From: Linepithema humile
Taxonomy: Eukaryota; Arthropoda; Insecta; Hymenoptera; Formicidae
Assembly: GCF_040581485.1 (NCBI RefSeq)
Contig: NC_090132.1
Coordinates: 1,189,001-1,253,000 of the forward strand
Direction of reading: 5' to 3'
Length of the DNA stretch: 64,000 nt
Positions 60,911 to 64,000 of this stretch are shown here, piece by piece. The notes beneath the pieces were generated by a model, which had not been told where the DNA came from, did no database searches, and saw only the letters and a list, made by a program, of their open reading frames with translations. Within the stretch, counting starts at the first letter, position 1, and each line of letters starts with the position of its first letter. Made by a program: the position numbers and the translations under genes.

Positions 60911-62010
60911 TTAAATTAAGGATTACAAGATATATTTAAAAAGAAGTCGTTGCCTTTTCTATGGAAAAATATCACTCTTATTGCTTAAAAAATGATAAAT
61001 CAGTTATGTCGTAAGTTCAATAACTAATATTTGTTAAATTAATTGGTAGTATCAATTTGATAACAATAGATATAAACTTTTCAAATTTTATAATTATTTT
61101 TTTTTTAATTTTAATTTATTTTTATCTGCAATGTAGTGGCGCAATCTCTTAAAGAGTCTTCTAACCTTCTTGCCACGACTTTCTAGTGAGTAACCGTTCT
61201 TGAAAGTTACCGGAAGTGTACAGGTATCATCAACGAGATACTGTTAAAGACCAACAGACCGGAGTAAATATTCATGACTATAAAGGGGCCTCTGGGGGCC
61301 TGTGAGTAAAAGCATTATTAATTCGAAAACACATTATAAAAATGTATAAATATTTAAATAGTTAGCTTATAATTCAATGTTAATTTTGTAAATTATTATT
61401 ATTAAAATATTTTAAAAATATAATAAATATATCTGCAATGCAATAATATTATAGATTTCTGTACAATAATTAGGTAATAATTACATAATAAATTGTAAAA
61501 TTAATATTATATTACAAATCCACTTTCCACATATTGTCCATCATGTGAGAAATTAAAGGATAAAATAAAAATTTTTAAATTAATTCAAATCGCTAGAGAA
61601 AATGACGAAATACAAATTTATGTAAGCGTAGAACAATTTTCAAAAATCTTAAAGATTTAGTTTTTAAACTCCGTCAAGCTTTTTCTTCGAGCTTCTAGTA
61701 CAAGAACCAGAATTTATCATTTATTATTAGACATTTTTTGTAAACACATATTCGAATATATTTCGAATAATTCGAATAATATTTCTTTAATATTAATTAT
61801 ATCCTTGATATTACGCTTCTACATTGCAGATAAAATATGAAAAGTTTATATCTATTGTTATCAAATTAATACTACCAATTAATTTAACAAATATTAGTTA
61901 TTGAACTTACGACATAATTAATTAATAAATTTTTTAAGCAATTAGAATAATATTTTTCCATAAAAAAGGCAACGATTTCTTTTTAAATATATCTTCTAAT
62001 CCTTAAATTG
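60911..62010. mobile_element. 1.1-kb element with ~170-240-bp inverted repeats
   Basis: The left arm (about 60911-61146) and right arm (about 61809-62010) are imperfect reverse complements. Matched blocks include AAGGATTACAAGATATATTT, CAATAACTAATATTTGTTAA, TATCAATTTGATAACAATAG and TTTTATCTGCAATGTAG. The left arm carries an extra AT-rich insertion near 61084-61118. The 0.65-kb centre has no open frame longer than background. It resembles a foldback or long-TIR MITE; exact ends and target-site duplication are uncertain. Confidence 0.85.
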
Positions 62011-64000
62011 GAATTGACATTAATTATATCCAAACATATTAATAATATGTTTTCTAAATAACTGCATTACTATCATTATTATTCATGCGTATTGTTAACT
62101 TGGCTTATACTGTTTCTTAATCCTTATCAGAGGATGTCAGCGCACAGTGAAGTTACGCGACTCCCGTAAAACCGATTGTCGTTAGTAACATTTCGTACCT
62201 GATGAGATTGGATTATACCTGGTTATACCGATCGAGAGGCTTAAGCGTGAGGAACATTGACACCAGATGTCGAAAGCTTCGTGCAATCGGTCAAGTTCAA
62301 GATTGAACAGATGCATATACGGATCGTCTAAAAGAAGGACAAATAAAACACATTCGACGTCAGTAACGGTTTTTCTCGTGCATTATAGTCCGCTAATATA
62401 TTTATTTCTGTTTTATTATGTATATTTTAGATATAAAAATCGACTGCAATTATTTTAATTGATTTTTTATTCTAATGTCAACCGATTTTATTGCCAAATT
62501 TGTTTTATTGAATCTAATTTATTGAATTTTTTTACATATTTAATAAAATCGAATGTTTTATAAAGTCGTGGTATAATAAGATGTTAAAAATAAATAGAAA
62601 TACTGGAAAACCAGTTACAAATTCTTCGAGAATTTAAGAAAATTTATTAAGAATTTATGTTAAGCAATAGTCTTTTATTAAATTTAAATTTGGAGAATTT
62701 GAGAAATTCTTAATAAGAGAAATTAATATGGTGCGTAAAAATAAAGACAATGCAAATATATAAATCTTATGTAAATTGATCTTCAAGAAATTTGATGAAA
62801 TATAAATCAGTTATCATGTATAAATGTACATTACGTTCTTTTCATTAATCTCATATTTTCTACTGCTTCTTTTATTCGGATTTGTCTGATATAAATTCAA
62901 CTTACATGGCGCGTTTTACTCGACTAAATTCTTAAGTCGTCCGAGTCGTGAGTTTTTACTCGCGCAATGATCGACCCACATTAGTGCGTTGACCGTCTGC
63001 TTGTGACTCGCGGCACGTAGCCTTTTCGGTGGCAACGCGATCTGATTTGAAAAGAGTAACGGCAGAGGCGGATTTGTCAACCATCGTCTTGAACAGTGCA
63101 TGAACGCGCACGTTTATGGTCGCGCATTTGATTTTCTCCACGCTCTCCTTTGGTTCTTTTGACGAGGAAGCGCCCGTTTATAAATCGCGAGGTCATCTGT
63201 CGATCACCGTTAGATAACCTACTGTTTAACGGGACACAATTCGTCACTCCGCTCCCTTTCGTGACTGATCGGACAGGAAAATTGGTGAAAGTATTCACCT
63301 GACAAAAAGAAGGTTCCCACTGTTACGGAAATAGATGCAACACATCATAGCGTGCCCGCGGATAGGTTCACTTTCTTGCGTTATCGCATCGTACGACAAT
63401 TATCAATTACCATGACAACATTCACATTGCCATTCATCGAAAACACAAGAATTTCTATATAATTTCATTTATGAAAGTCGTAAAATAATTTATTTTATTA
63501 AAAAATCCGATTTTTGAAAAGATTTTATGATTTTATGTCTGCTTTCCACACATTTGCCAGTGTTAACACTTAGTTAATATTAGTTACAAAAGTATATCAT
63601 TTGTTCTCAATATTTATTTCCGGGTACATATTTAATGAATTGTTTTTTTCGTTTGTTCATTTACTTATTAGAAGTCTAACGCAAAAATCTTTGTCAGTTG
63701 ACGTAACGGAAATTGTATGTCTCCATGTCGGCGTAATACGAGGTAATGTACAATATGCTATTTGTTCCGTCAGGGATGGTGCGATAATATTGTATTTGCG
63801 TGTTCTGTGATATGTAGAAAGAAGTAGAAGATAGGTAAGTGGGTGAGTAAATGTCGTCACTCTTCGTCGAAGAATAGAAATGAGGAGTTTGCGAACATGA
63901 TTGACACTTTAACGATTGTAACAGTTGGCTGTCGTAAGATTTTAGCCATTCTTAATTGTTCTATTTTTATAATTGACATATAAATTTAACGTTAGAAATA
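62011..64000. other. Right spacer, no gene recognised
   Basis: AT-rich except for a CpG-containing island near 62930-63400. No signal-peptide exon, hydrophobic Osiris exon or other recognisable coding sequence on either strand. Confidence 0.5.

Noticed and set aside
1..64000. CRISPR arrays, rRNA, tRNA, prokaryotic operons, viral genes
   Set aside because: None seen; introns, poly-A signals and gene family show this is insect nuclear DNA.

Overview
This is eukaryotic genomic DNA, almost certainly from an insect and most probably a hymenopteran (ant-like). The genes have GT-AG introns, AATAAA poly-A signals, and AT-rich introns and spacers interrupted by CpG-rich islands and long microsatellites. 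Species cannot be fixed from sequence alone. There is no bacterial operon, rRNA, tRNA or CRISPR signal.

The window is essentially one gene family: twelve members of the insect-specific Osiris family (DUF1676), the family that forms the Triplo-lethal-region cluster in Drosophila. I label them A to L from left to right. Ten are on the + strand (A, B, C, D, F, H, I, J, K, L) and two on the - strand (E, G). Each encodes a small secretory protein with an N-terminal signal peptide. Most then have a Cys pair (CX7-10C) and an alpha-helical DUF1676 stretch. All have a short basic patch (RKKKK-like), followed by a long hydrophobic segment (typically ALGALALLAGKALIVSK-like) and usually a His/Gly/Tyr-rich tail (YEVV, LAYSA). 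G, H and J lack the Cys pair. L replaces the Leu/Ala hydrophobic segment by Met/Gly-rich sequence and carries a very long tail. G ends straight after the hydrophobic segment. E ends in a charged 6-residue tandem repeat. I did not assign Drosophila Osi numbers, because that needs alignment.

Layout: spacer 1-3.6 kb; A 3.6-5.7; CpG-rich spacer 5.7-11.1; B 11.1-13.4; C 14.0-16.2; spacer; D 19.0-20.7; E (-) 25.2-21.7; spacer; F 29.4-30.7; G (-) 33.4-31.9; spacer; H 37.3-39.5; spacer with a nested inverted-repeat element at 41.1-41.7; I 43.3-45.5; J 46.9-49.5; spacer with a 189-bp duplication and a GC-rich island; K 54.8-56.5; spacer with a 133-bp MITE; L 58.6-60.8; spacer with a 1.1-kb inverted-repeat element at 60.9-62.0; nothing recognisable to 64.0 kb.

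Two architectural regularities tie the cluster together. First, eleven of the twelve genes carry a phase-1 intron immediately before the basic patch (most often GAA G^GT/GA CGT AAG, Glu-Gly^Arg-Lys); only F lacks it. Second, every gene has a TATA-like box followed 29-35 nt later by a candidate initiator, in most cases CAGT. This fits known biology: Osiris genes are expressed in sharp, coordinated pulses in cuticle-secreting epithelia, and at least one Drosophila member is needed for cuticular nanopores of olfactory bristles.
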